Source: Methylophaga sp. OBS4
GTDB taxonomy: Bacteria; Pseudomonadota; Gammaproteobacteria; Nitrosococcales; Methylophagaceae
DNA length: 64,000 bases
Reading direction: 5' to 3'
Assembly: GCF_026319305.1 (NCBI RefSeq)
Contig: NZ_JAPDMV010000008.1
Coordinates: 1 to 64,000 of the forward strand
The position numbers were made by a program, and so were the translations under genes. The notes under the pieces are model-generated. The model was not told the origin of the DNA. It saw only the letters and a list, made by a program, of their open reading frames with translations, and did no database searches. The first letter of the stretch is position 1. Every line of letters starts with the position of its first letter. Below, piece after piece: positions 1-8,866 of the stretch.

Positions 1-36
1 CACTCCTTCTAGGCGACATTGTCGCCGATTAAAAGT

Positions 37-60
37 GTCCGTTAAACTGGGGGAATGTCA
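37..60 (+). repeat. IS3-type terminal inverted repeat (end of an element cut by the window)
   Basis: The 24 bases match, at about 20 of 24 positions, the reverse complement of 7273-7296, which lies just beyond the stop codon of an IS3-family transposase remnant. Both share the core TGGGGGAATGT. I infer that the window opens at the end of an IS3-family insertion, or of a remnant of one, whose body lies to the left. No transposase can be read in the first 36 bases. Confidence 0.5.
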
Positions 61-157
61 GATCTACATTTAAGCATTTAGAAAACGTGGCAGGTGGAAA
101 GTGAAGAAATCTATTTAATTTGGATCCAACCCTTTTTATTTTTTAGAGTGAAATCAT

Positions 158-175
158 GGGGTCAGACACGATTGA
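158..175 (+). repeat. Dispersed repeat family A, copy 1
   Basis: This is a copy of the core GGGTCAGACACGATTGA. The same core recurs at 3405-3432 and 7487-7523, and in shortened form at 25311-25345. Copies lie only between genes and next to broken genes. Such motifs often border degenerate transposase (IS200/RAYT-like) insertions in gammaproteobacteria, but no such gene is seen here. Confidence 0.6.
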
Positions 176-211
176 TTATTTCAAGCCCCCAAATTTCAGT
201 TTTGAGACGGA

Positions 212-406
212 TTATTTCTTCTTACGACGCCCAGCCCTGTTAAACGCAGAATAAAGCTGGTAAAGAATATACGGGGTGATAGCCAATATCACTGCTTCTG
301 TACCCGTCAGTTTTTCACCTGCCAGTACAAGAATAATGATCAGCAGAAATCCGACAGCCAAGAGCTTGAGCAGCTTGATCGATTCTTTAGCTAACACCTT
401 CTGCAT
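212..406 (-). CDS. Small membrane protein, unknown
   Basis: The 64-residue product has one clear hydrophobic segment at about residues 15-31 and a second, weaker one at about 35-50. It ends in a basic tail (RRKKK), which would suit a small inner-membrane protein with a cytoplasmic C-terminus. I do not recognise the family. The start is preceded by a purine-rich ribosome site (GAAGGAAG on the minus strand). It stands alone, with 265 bases of apparently empty sequence before the next gene. Confidence 0.55.
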   Translation of the reverse strand: MQKVLAKESIKLLKLLAVGFLLIIILVLAGEKLTGTEAVILAITPYILYQLYSAFNRAGRRKKK

Positions 407-671
407 TTTGCTTCCTTCTCTATAATTCCAACAACGCTGAGACGACTAAAATAATCCCAAGGGTTAATCTACTCTTTTGTTTGCAAACCTAGCAACGCAT
501 TGAGCCAGTTAATCTGATAATCATTCGATGATTAAAATTCAAATGCGGTATATGCCAAGCCTCATTAGCAAATGTCGCAGCATGATTGCCTATGAAAATT
601 AACCCCAATAACGTACCCTAACTTCCCTAAAATCATATCGACCCGCGATATGAGATGATTCAGGAAATTAA

Positions 672-1022
672 ATGAAACAAATCACTGTAGAAACTAACCC
701 AAGCGAAGAGAAACTAAAGAAATTAGGTGTAAATCACTGGCCGACATGGCAGAAAGAAGTATCTGTGTTCCCCTGGAGCTTTATCACCACTGAGTATGCC
801 TACATCCTTGAAGGGGAATGTGTGATGACGCCAGAAGATGGTAGTCCAGCGGTGACATTCAAAGCGGGTGATTTGGTGATTTTCCCGAATGGTTTCAAAG
901 GTACATGGGAAGTGACAAAGCCATTCAAAAAACACTTCAAACACGCCAATGGCAATTTGGCAAAATGCTTCTTGTGCCGTGTGAAAATTTTGGTCAATCG
1001 TATCAAGTCACTGTTTGGCTAA
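672..1022 (+). CDS. Cupin-fold protein (Cupin_3/DUF861 type)
   Basis: The 116-residue protein carries the small single-domain cupin pattern: YILEGECVMTPEDG, then KAGDLVIFPNGFKGTWEV, then the KPFKKHF ending typical of this family. The fold is one beta barrel, and the molecular function is generally unknown. It is clearly paralogous to the 91-residue protein at 40310-40585 (shared NPSEE/ARL, W..W, YLLEGE, KP..KH). It differs by a 26-residue C-terminal extension rich in Cys, Lys and Arg (residues 91-116). The start follows an AGGAAATTAA ribosome site. It lies 39 bases upstream of the DUF3144 gene and may share its transcript. Confidence 0.8.
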   Translation: MKQITVETNPSEEKLKKLGVNHWPTWQKEVSVFPWSFITTEYAYILEGECVMTPEDGSPAVTFKAGDLVIFPNGFKGTWEVTKPFKKHFKHANGNLAKCFLCRVKILVNRIKSLFG

Positions 1023-1061
1023 TCGACTTTTTGTGTCTAACTAATATTAACGAGAGAGAAA

Positions 1062-1352
1062 ATGAGCGAAAACGCCCCAGCTGAAAAAACATTCCAAGAA
1101 CGTTGTGATGAGTTTATTGACGTTGCTAACCAGCAGCATGCAGAAACCGAAGCAGAAAATGTGAATTCTGCAATACTCTTTTCTGCCGCACGTTTCAGCG
1201 TATTTAGTACGGCACCTCAGTTTGATGAGGTTGAAAAGTTAAAAGAAGAAAAACAAAAAATCATTGAGTATTTCACTCAGCGTTTTGCAGAAATGATGGC
1301 GACGAATCTCGACGAATATATCGAACGCTTTGATGAGTACAACCCAAAGTAA
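1062..1352 (+). CDS. DUF3144 family protein
   Basis: The 96-residue acidic, all-helical cytosolic protein has the DUF3144 pattern: CDEFIDVANQQ near the N-terminus, then NVNSAILFSAARFSVF, then a C-terminal helix with YFTQRFAEMMATNLDEYI. The length is normal for the family, and the function is unknown. A good ribosome site (GAGAGAGAAA) precedes the ATG. A strong terminator follows at 1382-1405. It probably forms a two-gene unit with the upstream cupin. Confidence 0.8.
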   Translation: MSENAPAEKTFQERCDEFIDVANQQHAETEAENVNSAILFSAARFSVFSTAPQFDEVEKLKEEKQKIIEYFTQRFAEMMATNLDEYIERFDEYNPK

Positions 1353-1381
1353 GTTGACGTCGCTTATCCGCTTAAAATAAA

Positions 1382-1405
1382 AGCCGACATTGCGTCGGCT
1401 TTTTT
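1382..1405 (+). terminator. Rho-independent terminator after the DUF3144 gene
   Basis: A 7-bp perfect stem (AGCCGAC / GTCGGCT) with a 5-base loop is followed by a run of T. It sits 30 bases past the DUF3144 stop codon and also faces the end of the convergent transglycosylase gene. Confidence 0.9.
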
Positions 1406-1436
1406 GTCTCTGCGTCTATTAAGTGGCTAGCTAGTC

Positions 1437-3272
1437 TTACTGACCGACCGTATAGCAGCTTGAGATATCCGGCCATTGTTCAGCTTGGATAGTCGTGTAA
1501 TGACTCCAGAAGGCATTGTCGATAGCCTTCAATTGGGTGGGTGTGTCGTCGCGACGGTATCGTGCCAAGTGTCCCGGCCCGCCGTTATAAGCGGCATAGG
1601 TTGCCTTTATCAAATTGTCATCACCGCCGGGCTGCTCGTGCTCGCCTCGCCGGATCGCATAATCAACCAAGTAATGGGTCAGAATGTCGATGCCGGCATT
1701 CACGTTGTAGTCGACCTCATCAACGAGGCGATCCAGATCGTAGACCTTGCGCCAGACCCGACCGTTGATCTGCATCATGCCCACTGCGCCACCGGCTGAA
1801 CGCAATACTTGAGGATTGCTACTCGACCCTGTGAGTTGGCGCCAGCAGGATTCTTTCCATGCTGTAGCACGAACCAGAGGGTCGAGTCGCTTTGCCAGTC
1901 TTTTCGGCATCTTATTATTCTCGGCTAGCCAAGCACTGGACTGCTGTTCCAGTAAGTTGGCGACCAACTCAAGGTAATGATTCAGGTTCTCCGGCTGCGG
2001 GACTAGCCCCTTTAACGCCTCAGCTGGAGGGATGTTGTCGGCATAAGCGACCGGCAACAGCCAAGACCCTACCCGGCCAAAACCGCCGGCGATGTGTTGC
2101 GTTAATTCTTCCGTTGTCTCTTCAGCCTGATCGCTGTCATTAAACCCAAACAAATCGCGAAACTCGGGATCGACCTCCAAAGGTAACGGTGTAAAACTCG
2201 GCGGCACCGCTTCGTTCAGCAGCAAGCGGGCAAGCCTGCGCAGCCCGTCACGCGTGATCTCAAAACCATATTCAGACCCAAGCGCATCAAGTGCCTTCAG
2301 TGCGTCACCACCCGCTATAAACGCGGCCAGCCTGAAATCAGCTTCCAAACCCGGAGTCGCCAGACTTTCAAGTTCGCTCATGAGTGGTCGTAACCTATCC
2401 CATGTCGTCAGGAACAGTTCTCGAACAGGATCAGAATCAGGATCATCGATGGTCAGCGCCTCGGCAATGGCGTGTCGTGCATCCAGGAGCACGGCGAGTA
2501 ATTCAAGGCGTAAGGTATGAGAGTTTGTTGAGTGGGCCAGCGCCGAAATGATGGTGGTCAGAAAGCCGTCTAACTCATCTTCAAGCGTTTGCCATTGAAC
2601 AAGCTCGTTCTCGTCAAGAATTGGCTCGGACACGTGTTCGGCCGGTTCAGGAGTACGTACCTGAAAAGCTAGCCAAGCCCTGACGCCTGTTTCTTCCGTT
2701 TGGAGACGGCTAATACGCGTCCGCTGAACCAAGGTCTGTTCATCACCCTGTCCCAGCGATTGCTCAATCAATGCATCAAGGCTACTCAGTGGCTCGGCCA
2801 GGTCAATTTTCACACTTTTCATGCGGGGCAACACCAGCGTATTGGCAATAACCTTAGCGGGTTTGCTCAAAAGGCCGGGGCTACTATCTGGTCGCGACAA
2901 TTCGATCGAATCAGGCACAAACTCTATGGCCAGTCCCGACTCCATAACCCGCGGAGTCAGTTTCAATGCAAGACGGCCCTTCCCTGGCTTCAGGCCGCGG
3001 CAGGCACCGAGCACGTGGGCACCGGTCGTGGCGGTCAATACCATGCCGACAGACAGTTGGGCATCCTCGGTCACCACCTGCAGATCTGACAGCTCAAGAC
3101 GGTTACATGGGTCGTCACCCAATTTACCCTGACCGTTTTCATCAAATTCAAGGGCGCGACCGATCGCAGTCTGGAGGTGAGCAGTTTCAGCCAGTAAAGG
3201 GATTTCAACTTCGCCCGCAGACAGCGCGTTCGAACTGAATAAGACGCAAACCAGCCAGACAATAGACTTCAT
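1437..3272 (-). CDS. Secreted lytic transglycosylase (SLT domain) with a large N-terminal region
   Basis: The Met at 3272 is preferred because it opens a clean signal peptide (MKSIVWLVCVLFSSNALSA, cleavage before GEVEIP). An 18-residue longer reading is possible. The product is about 611 residues. The last 140 carry a soluble-lytic-transglycosylase domain: ATAWKESCW with the catalytic Glu (about residue 474), GAVGMMQIN, the Asn-Ala-Gly stretch NVNAGIDILTHYL, and AYNGGPG. The preceding 400 residues are acidic and helical and match nothing I recognise. The enzyme would cleave peptidoglycan in the periplasm with formation of 1,6-anhydromuropeptides. It stands alone and converges on the DUF3144 gene. 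Confidence 0.85.
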   Translation of the reverse strand: MKSIVWLVCVLFSSNALSAGEVEIPLLAETAHLQTAIGRALEFDENGQGKLGDDPCNRLELSDLQVVTEDAQLSVGMVLTATTGAHVLGACRGLKPGKGRLALKLTPRVMESGLAIEFVPDSIELSRPDSSPGLLSKPAKVIANTLVLPRMKSVKIDLAEPLSSLDALIEQSLGQGDEQTLVQRTRISRLQTEETGVRAWLAFQVRTPEPAEHVSEPILDENELVQWQTLEDELDGFLTTIISALAHSTNSHTLRLELLAVLLDARHAIAEALTIDDPDSDPVRELFLTTWDRLRPLMSELESLATPGLEADFRLAAFIAGGDALKALDALGSEYGFEITRDGLRRLARLLLNEAVPPSFTPLPLEVDPEFRDLFGFNDSDQAEETTEELTQHIAGGFGRVGSWLLPVAYADNIPPAEALKGLVPQPENLNHYLELVANLLEQQSSAWLAENNKMPKRLAKRLDPLVRATAWKESCWRQLTGSSSNPQVLRSAGGAVGMMQINGRVWRKVYDLDRLVDEVDYNVNAGIDILTHYLVDYAIRRGEHEQPGGDDNLIKATYAAYNGGPGHLARYRRDDTPTQLKAIDNAFWSHYTTIQAEQWPDISSCYTVGQ

Positions 3273-3388
3273 TCGAAGGTTTTTCTGACTAACGTGAAAA
3301 CTCAAGGGAATCAATGGCGTAGGCAACTCGAAAATGGGTGTCCTCGATCAGACACCGAAGTCGCGAATTTTACAACAAATCAAAAGCA

Positions 3389-3432
3389 AATCAAAAGGGT
3401 CACAAATCAAAAGGGTCAGACACGATTGAAAA
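3389..3432 (+). repeat. Dispersed repeat family A, tandem copy, in a 327-base gap
   Basis: The unit AATCAAAAGGGTCA occurs twice in tandem (3389-3402 and 3405-3418), and the second copy continues into GACACGATTGAAAA. The gap 3273-3599 otherwise holds only A/T-rich sequence, with a fainter echo (CAGACACAATTGAGATCA) near 3508. I see no gene in it. Confidence 0.65.
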
Positions 3433-3599
3433 CGGATCAATGGTAAAGGTCAGATTTCTAATTTATTGTTAAAGACTGCGATTCGGTGTTCATTAGCTGA
3501 CCACTACAGACACAATTGAGATCATTCTGATAAATAAATCCACCCTGCCCCCGTTGATCATTAGTGGACGTCCCTGTCCAGCTTAACTCTCAGTATTGT

Positions 3600-3872
3600 T
3601 TATTCAGTAACAACCTGTTCGTAATTAGCAAAAGCTTTATGCAGGTTTTCATCCTGTTTTTTCAGGAAATCTTTTTTTGCTTGTTGATTACCAAAACAGT
3701 ATTGGTTGCCGTTCGGGCCAGTCCAGTCGACTGAACAGTCTGTTTTGAATTCTTCGCCCATGACAATGCCCATCGCACAGCGACCACCAAATTCAGGGTA
3801 GTCTGCGGCTATAACAAAAGATGACATAGCAAGGACAAGAGGAGAGATTGTGATAAGAAGCAATTTTTTCAT
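3600..3872 (-). CDS. Small periplasmic YHS-like protein
   Basis: The start at 3872 has a perfect AAGGAGG five bases upstream and opens a signal peptide (MKKLLLITISPLVLAMSSFVIA). The mature part, about 68 residues, contains GGRCAMG and WTGPNGNQYCFGNQQAKKDF. The latter resembles the YHS domain pattern (W..NGK.YCF.N..AK..F) seen in small secreted proteins and metal-transporter tails. The Cys residues suggest metal binding, which is an inference. It is flanked by repeat-rich sequence and a pseudogene, so it may be in a remodelled region. Confidence 0.65.
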   Translation of the reverse strand: MKKLLLITISPLVLAMSSFVIAADYPEFGGRCAMGIVMGEEFKTDCSVDWTGPNGNQYCFGNQQAKKDFLKKQDENLHKAFANYEQVVTE

Positions 3873-3979
3873 TTCTGCCTCCTTGATTGATGTGTTTGGT
3901 ATTTGAATAAACACCATCATTATGACAGCCCATTAACGCTCTAAGTTTTTGAAGTTTCGCTTTTTATCTCTCAGGTTTT

Positions 3980-4255
3980 ATGTAAACCCGGACACCATTA
4001 TAGGCGGTATCACAGCAAATCAAGGGGCCAGATCACTTGAACTACGTGGTTTCGGCAAACGTATTACAGAGCCGCTATTTCCATTGATCACTGTTCCGGT
4101 GATGGGTATCTGGAGTACACATGACCACCACCTGCTGCAAGCGCAAATGAAAGAATCAAGGTGGAATGTAACCGGCACGTGGCGCTATGAAAAGATAGAA
4201 GATGCAGGTCACAGGTTCATGCTGGAGAAGCCAGCAGAAATTAATACAGTCTCCA
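3980..4255 (+). pseudogene. Alpha/beta-hydrolase C-terminal remnant
   Basis: An open frame here encodes a stretch typical of the C-terminal third of epoxide-hydrolase-like alpha/beta hydrolases: PLITVPVMGIWSTHDHHLL (the acid-bearing strand), then WRYEKIEDAGHRFMLEKPAE with the catalytic His. The nucleophile elbow and the N-terminal two thirds are missing. There is no ribosome site or credible start, and the frame then runs antisense into the end of pntB. I read it as a truncated, dead gene left by a deletion. Confidence 0.6.
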
Positions 4256-4268
4256 GGATTCATGTTAA

Positions 4269-5666
4269 TCAGGCACTAATGCTTTTCAGCACTTCCTCAA
4301 GTTTCGCCTTGGCATCGCCGAAGAACATGCGGGTGTTTTCCTTGTAGAAGAGAGGATTGTCCACACCGGCATAGCCTGTTGCCATACTGCGTTTCATGAC
4401 GATCGTGGCCTTGCCTTTCCAGACTTCCAGTACTGGCATGCCGGCAATCGGACTGTTGGGTTCTTCAAGCGCTGCCGGATTTACAATATCGTTTGCACCT
4501 ATGACGATGGAAACATCCACTTCCGGAAAATCTTCATTGACTTCTTCCATCTCAAATACGATATCGTAAGGCACATGCGCTTCTGCGAGTAATACGTTCA
4601 TGTGTCCCGGCATACGTCCCGCCACCGGATGAATACCGAAACGGACATTCACACCTTTATCGCGCAAGGTTTTGGTGATTTCAAAAACCGTATGTTGTGC
4701 CTGTGCGACGGCCATACCATAACCCGGCACGATCATGATTTCTTTGGCATCAAGCAACATGCCGGCAACTTCATCTGCTTCGATCGGATTTACTTCTCCG
4801 GCTTCTTCACTACTGGCTGCAGCTCTGCCGCCGCTGGTACCGAAACCACCGGCAATTACAGCAACAAATTTACGGTTCATGGCGCGGCACATGATGTAAC
4901 TCAGAATAGCGCCACTGCTGCCGACCAATGCGCCGACAACGATCAGCAAATCATTGTTCAACATAAAACCGGTAGCCGCCGCCGCCCATCCGGAATAACT
5001 GTTTAACATGGATATGACGACCGGCATATCTGCACCACCAATGGCCATGACCATGTGAATACCAAAGATCAATGCAATTGCAGTCATAATTGCGAGCGGT
5101 ATCATTCCGGAACCAACAGCAGATTGATCAACAAAATCGAAACACAACCATATGGAAGCGATCAATAAAATGAGATTAAACCAGTGACGTCCGGGAATGA
5201 GCATCGGTTTACCAGTAACTTTGCCGCTGAGTTTACCGAATGCGATCACAGAACCGGTAAATGTTACGGCTCCGATCAATATACCAAGATAGGTTTCGAT
5301 ATCATGAATGGTTTTATCGACACCGGTGATAGTTGGATCATGCCCCATGAAATTGGCATAACCTACCAGGACAGCGGCCAGGCCGACCAGACTGTGCAGT
5401 ATGGCAACCAGTTCCGGCATCTGTGTCATCTGCACTTTTTGCGCAAGGATATAACCGATTACCCCCCCGACGATCATGCCGCCGAACAATATTTCGTAAT
5501 TATCAGAGACAACGCCAAAAATGGTGGCAAGCAGGGCAATACCCATGCCTGTCATACCATAATAATTTCCACGTCGGGATGATTCCGGATGACTTAACCC
5601 ACCCAGGGCCAGAATGAAAAGGATGGTCGCCCCGATATATGAAACTGTAACTAATCCTGCTGGCAT
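4269..5666 (-). CDS. pntB: NAD(P) transhydrogenase subunit beta
   Basis: The 465-residue product is full length for PntB. The first 270 residues form the membrane domain with many hydrophobic helices. The C-terminal part is the NADP(H)-binding domain [50 protein letters not shown], and the late [16 protein letters not shown] loop. With PntA it forms the proton-translocating transhydrogenase, which uses the proton-motive force to move hydride from NADH to NADP+. GGGGAG sits 6 bases before the ATG. It follows pntA by 18 bases on the same transcript. Its 3' end abuts the hydrolase remnant. Confidence 0.97.
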   Translation of the reverse strand: MPAGLVTVSYIGATILFILALGGLSHPESSRRGNYYGMTGMGIALLATIFGVVSDNYEILFGGMIVGGVIGYILAQKVQMTQMPELVAILHSLVGLAAVLVGYANFMGHDPTITGVDKTIHDIETYLGILIGAVTFTGSVIAFGKLSGKVTGKPMLIPGRHWFNLILLIASIWLCFDFVDQSAVGSGMIPLAIMTAIALIFGIHMVMAIGGADMPVVISMLNSYSGWAAAATGFMLNNDLLIVVGALVGSSGAILSYIMCRAMNRKFVAVIAGGFGTSGGRAAASSEEAGEVNPIEADEVAGMLLDAKEIMIVPGYGMAVAQAQHTVFEITKTLRDKGVNVRFGIHPVAGRMPGHMNVLLAEAHVPYDIVFEMEEVNEDFPEVDVSIVIGANDIVNPAALEEPNSPIAGMPVLEVWKGKATIVMKRSMATGYAGVDNPLFYKENTRMFFGDAKAKLEEVLKSISA

Positions 5667-5684
5667 CTTGGCTCCCCTTTATTA

Positions 5685-7220
5685 TTATTTTCTGAACATC
5701 TGCAACATACGGCGGGTCACTGCAAAACCGCCGGCGATATTGATGCTTGTTATTAGGATGGCGAATCCGGCCAGATACATGATCCATTTTTCTGGTGATG
5801 AAATCTGGATAAGCGCGCCAATGATTATGATGCTGCTGATCGCGTTAGTCACACTCATAAGTGGAGTGTGCAGGGCAGGAGTGACATTCCAGATCACCAT
5901 GTAACCGACAAAGCAGGCCAGCACGAATACTGTAAAGTGCTGCATGAATGCGGGAGGTGCAACCAGTCCCAGACCAAACAAGGTGATACCACCAATAATA
6001 AACGGTACCAGGAAACTCAATACACCAGGTTTCTTTACTTCTTTCTTGACGGGTTCAACTACTTTGGCTGCTGGTTTGGCAGGTACTGCGGACAGTTTTG
6101 GTGGTGGCGGTGGCCAGGTAATCTGTCCATTATTTATAATGGTTGTGCCACGAATCACTTCATCGTCCATATCAACAGTGATGACACCGTTTTTCTCCTT
6201 GCACATATCAGTCAATAAATGCCGGATGTTGGTGCCGTAAAGCTGACTGGATTGTGTAGGCAGGCGGCTGGGTAAATCGGTATACCCGATAATCGTCACA
6301 CCATGTCTGGTTACCACGTTGTTGGCTTCTGTCAGTTTACAGTTGCCGCCTTGTTCTGCTGCAAGGTCAACGATCACACTGCCTTCTTTCATGGTTTTCA
6401 CCATGTCTTCGGTGATGAGTTCGGGCGCAGGCTTACCGGGGATCAGTGCAGTGGTGATAATGATGTCAACTTCTTTGGCCTGTTGTGCAAACAATTCCAT
6501 TTCGGCCTTGATGAATTCCGGACTCATAGTCTTGGCATATCCGCCAGTTCCCGTTCCTTCTTCTTCAAAATCCAGCATCAGGAATTCCGCATCCATACTT
6601 TCAACCTGTTCTTTTACTTCAGGGCGGGTATCAAAAGCACGGACTATTGCGCCCAGGCTTTTTGCAGTACCGATAGCGGAAAGGCCGGCCACACCAGCAC
6701 CGATGACCATTACTTTTGCCGGGGGAATTTTACCGGCGGCGGTTATCTGGCCAGTGAAAAACCGGCCAAAATGCTGGGCAGCTTCAATAACTGCGCGGTA
6801 ACCGGCTATATTTGCCATGGAACTCAAGGCATCCATTTTTTGCGCGCGGGAAATTCTTGGAACACTGTCCATCGCCTGGACAGTTACTTTTTTGGCAGCC
6901 AACCGATCCATTAATTCCTTGTTCTGGGCCGGCCAGAAAAAACTGATCAGGGTCTGGCCTTCATGGAGCAATTCAGTTTCGTTATTGTCCGGCGCCCTGA
7001 CTTTCAGGATAAGGTCAGCGGATGACCACAGGGAACGGGTGTCACTGACGATTTCTGCACCGGCTGCTTTGTAATTTTCATCGGTGAATTTGGCGAGTGT
7101 ACCGGCACCGGATTCAACAGCAACAGTGAACCCCAGTTTTTGTAATTGAGTAACGACCTCAGGGGTGGCGGCGACACGTCTTTCGCCCGTATAAATTTCT
7201 TTAGGAATACCAATTTTCAT
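5685..7220 (-). CDS. pntA: NAD(P) transhydrogenase subunit alpha (undivided type)
   Basis: The 511-residue product matches the E. coli arrangement, in which the NAD-binding domain I and the membrane part are one chain. The N-terminus [17 protein letters not shown], the Rossmann [18 protein letters not shown] and the [16 protein letters not shown] loop are alanine-dehydrogenase-like domain I signatures. A Pro/Lys-rich linker with five consecutive prolines, near residues 370-400, leads to four membrane helices. The start has GGGAG seven bases upstream. It is first gene of the pntAB operon. In a methylotroph this enzyme would help supply NADPH (inference). Confidence 0.97.
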   Translation of the reverse strand: MKIGIPKEIYTGERRVAATPEVVTQLQKLGFTVAVESGAGTLAKFTDENYKAAGAEIVSDTRSLWSSADLILKVRAPDNNETELLHEGQTLISFFWPAQNKELMDRLAAKKVTVQAMDSVPRISRAQKMDALSSMANIAGYRAVIEAAQHFGRFFTGQITAAGKIPPAKVMVIGAGVAGLSAIGTAKSLGAIVRAFDTRPEVKEQVESMDAEFLMLDFEEEGTGTGGYAKTMSPEFIKAEMELFAQQAKEVDIIITTALIPGKPAPELITEDMVKTMKEGSVIVDLAAEQGGNCKLTEANNVVTRHGVTIIGYTDLPSRLPTQSSQLYGTNIRHLLTDMCKEKNGVITVDMDDEVIRGTTIINNGQITWPPPPPKLSAVPAKPAAKVVEPVKKEVKKPGVLSFLVPFIIGGITLFGLGLVAPPAFMQHFTVFVLACFVGYMVIWNVTPALHTPLMSVTNAISSIIIIGALIQISSPEKWIMYLAGFAILITSINIAGGFAVTRRMLQMFRK

Positions 7221-7272
7221 TCTTATTCTCCCGGTATACGCGAGTCAGATCAGATTGGTAATAACTGGGCTT

Positions 7273-7296
7273 TAACATTCCCCCAATAAAACGGAC
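7273..7296 (-). repeat. IS3-type terminal inverted repeat
   Basis: Read on the minus strand this 24-mer matches positions 37-60 at about 20 of 24 bases. It lies about 16 bases beyond the stop codon of the transposase remnant at 7313-7489, where the right end of an IS3-family element is expected. Confidence 0.65.
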
Positions 7297-7312
7297 GGAT
7301 TTAGTTAGAGAC

Positions 7313-7489
7313 TCATTTTGCCTCGTATTCCTCAGGACTTACGTAGTTCAAATACGAGTGCCGCCGCTTTCGATTGTAAAAGACTTCGATATATTCGAAT
7401 AGGCTTTGTTTGGCCACTGTTCTTGTTAGGTAGTCCTCATGATCGACCAACTCGGTCTTCAGTGTGCCAAAGAAGCTTTCAGCCACAAT
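7313..7489 (-). pseudogene. IS3-family transposase (OrfB) C-terminal fragment
   Basis: The minus strand reads 58 codons in one frame. They end in the rve-domain tail of IS3-family OrfB proteins: [13 protein letters not shown] (with the catalytic Glu region), [28 protein letters not shown] and stop. The frame opens abruptly where dispersed repeat A begins (7487), so all upstream transposase sequence, including the first two acidic residues of the DDE triad, is gone. The element is dead. The gap 7221-7769 holds only this fragment and repeats. Confidence 0.9.
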
Positions 7490-7523
7490 CAAAAGGGTCA
7501 GACACGATTGAAAATCAATTCAT
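7487..7523 (+). repeat. Dispersed repeat family A, copy at the IS break point
   Basis: AATCAAAAGGGTCAGACACG continues into ATTGAAAATCAATTCA and forms the exact boundary of the truncated transposase. The tail ATTGAAAATCAATTCA is shared with the copy at 25311-25345. A related piece, GGGGTCAGATCCGGATTAAA, follows at 7600-7619. Confidence 0.7.
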
Positions 7524-7638
7524 CCATCCCTTTTGATTGGTGTTGCATTTGTGAGGCCCGTCGATACTCCGCTCAATTGCAAGCAGACAAACAATAATTG
7601 GGGTCAGATCCGGATTAAAGACCAGCTTGAAACATAAC

Positions 7639-7660
7639 TGATGATTGAAATATGTGGTTG
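7639..7660 (+). repeat. 22-nt repeat, identical copy at 15766-15787
   Basis: The 22 bases around GATTGAAATATGTGGTTG are identical at the two sites. Both sites are in gene-free sequence and both are close to a GGATTAAAGA word. It is probably part of a degenerate mobile or palindromic repeat family. Confidence 0.6.
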
Positions 7661-7769
7661 AGTTAGGCTACTGCCTAACCCAACCTAGCAAATGGACTAT
7701 CCCCCATTTTTAAATCGCTGCTTTCACTTTGATATAGCATACCAATCCTTTCCATGGCCACGATAACAA

Positions 7770-8708
7770 TCAGGCAACGGCCGAGCATATTGCTTCGACA
7801 TGCCGATGGTCGGTGCCACAGCAACCGCCCAGCACGTTAAGGTTAGGCAAGATCTGCCGCAATTGCTGGTAGTGGTTGCCCAGTTCACGCGGATTACCAT
7901 CGTCCAGTTCGGTGCTTTCATCCAGTTCAGCATGACTGCGCTTCGACGCATTGGCCCGCACACCATGAATGCGTTCTCTCCAACCACTAGCGTCATTGAG
8001 CACGTGCTCAAAGTGCGTGGGATGGGCACAGTTGATCATGTAGTACACAGGATAAGCGTCAGTTGCCTCGTCCGTTTTCTGGATCGCCTCAGCAAGGGTA
8101 TCGCCTGAAGGCAGGAGGCCGTCAGTTTCCACGGTGAATGAAATGGCCACCGGCATGTTGTTATCACGCGCGGCCAGTGCAATACCCATTGCCTCTTCGA
8201 TATAATTCAGGGTGAGCACCGACACCATATCCGCGTCCGTTTGTGCGAAGGTTTCAATTTGCTGCTTATGATAGTCACGGGCTTGCGTGACACTCATTTT
8301 CGTATCAGCCACATAACCGTCACCGCGCGGCCCCAGATTACCGCTGATCACCATGGGTGATGCCGACGTTTCATAAGTTTCACGAACTTCCAGCATCAAA
8401 CCGATGGCCTTGCGGTTGGCATCGGCCAGGGTAACGGCATCATAGCCAAGCTGTTCGGCCCAATCCCTGCTGGCGCGCCAGGTTGGGGCTTCCAGGATAA
8501 ACCCCATACCCCGTTGCCGCGCAATAGTGGCGTAGCGTTCGTAATAACTGCGCAGCGTATCGATGCCCTGCTCGTCTTTTAACAGATCGAAGGCCGCAAA
8601 CAATGGCAGCGCCAGTTCTTCATGAAACACAAGGGTGGTTTCCAGGCCACCATCGGTCACAAAAAGCTTATCTCTCAATTGTGGCAAATTGTTACGATAT
8701 TTACTCAT
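7770..8708 (-). CDS. Homocysteine S-methyltransferase family protein
   Basis: The 312-residue single-domain protein has the zinc-dependent homocysteine methyltransferase barrel: FVTDGGLETTL at the N-terminus, ISGNLGPRGDGY, MINCAHP (first zinc Cys) and GGCCGTDHRHV (the paired zinc Cys) near the C-terminus. It transfers a methyl group to homocysteine to make methionine. The donor (S-methylmethionine, betaine or other) cannot be told from sequence. No cobalamin or folate domain is present. The GAGGATCTGGC ribosome site supports the start. It is divergent from the GlxA-type regulator at 8867, which may control it. Confidence 0.85.
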   Translation of the reverse strand: MSKYRNNLPQLRDKLFVTDGGLETTLVFHEELALPLFAAFDLLKDEQGIDTLRSYYERYATIARQRGMGFILEAPTWRASRDWAEQLGYDAVTLADANRKAIGLMLEVRETYETSASPMVISGNLGPRGDGYVADTKMSVTQARDYHKQQIETFAQTDADMVSVLTLNYIEEAMGIALAARDNNMPVAISFTVETDGLLPSGDTLAEAIQKTDEATDAYPVYYMINCAHPTHFEHVLNDASGWRERIHGVRANASKRSHAELDESTELDDGNPRELGNHYQQLRQILPNLNVLGGCCGTDHRHVEAICSAVA

Positions 8709-8866
8709 GCCAGATCCTCCTTCGATGTTTTAAACTCATGATTGTTCAACGGTTAACACTGTTGCAATTGCTGTTCTCCTTGTGTTTTCCGTTGATGCTT
8801 TGCAAGATACGCGTGTTGGCACTGAAAGATTAAAGCCATTTCGGCAAACATCTGGACATATCGGCC

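Noticed and set aside
6303-6914. A 203-codon open frame antisense to pntA
   Set aside because: It lies wholly inside the intact pntA frame and its translation is rich in His, Cys and Phe without any motif.
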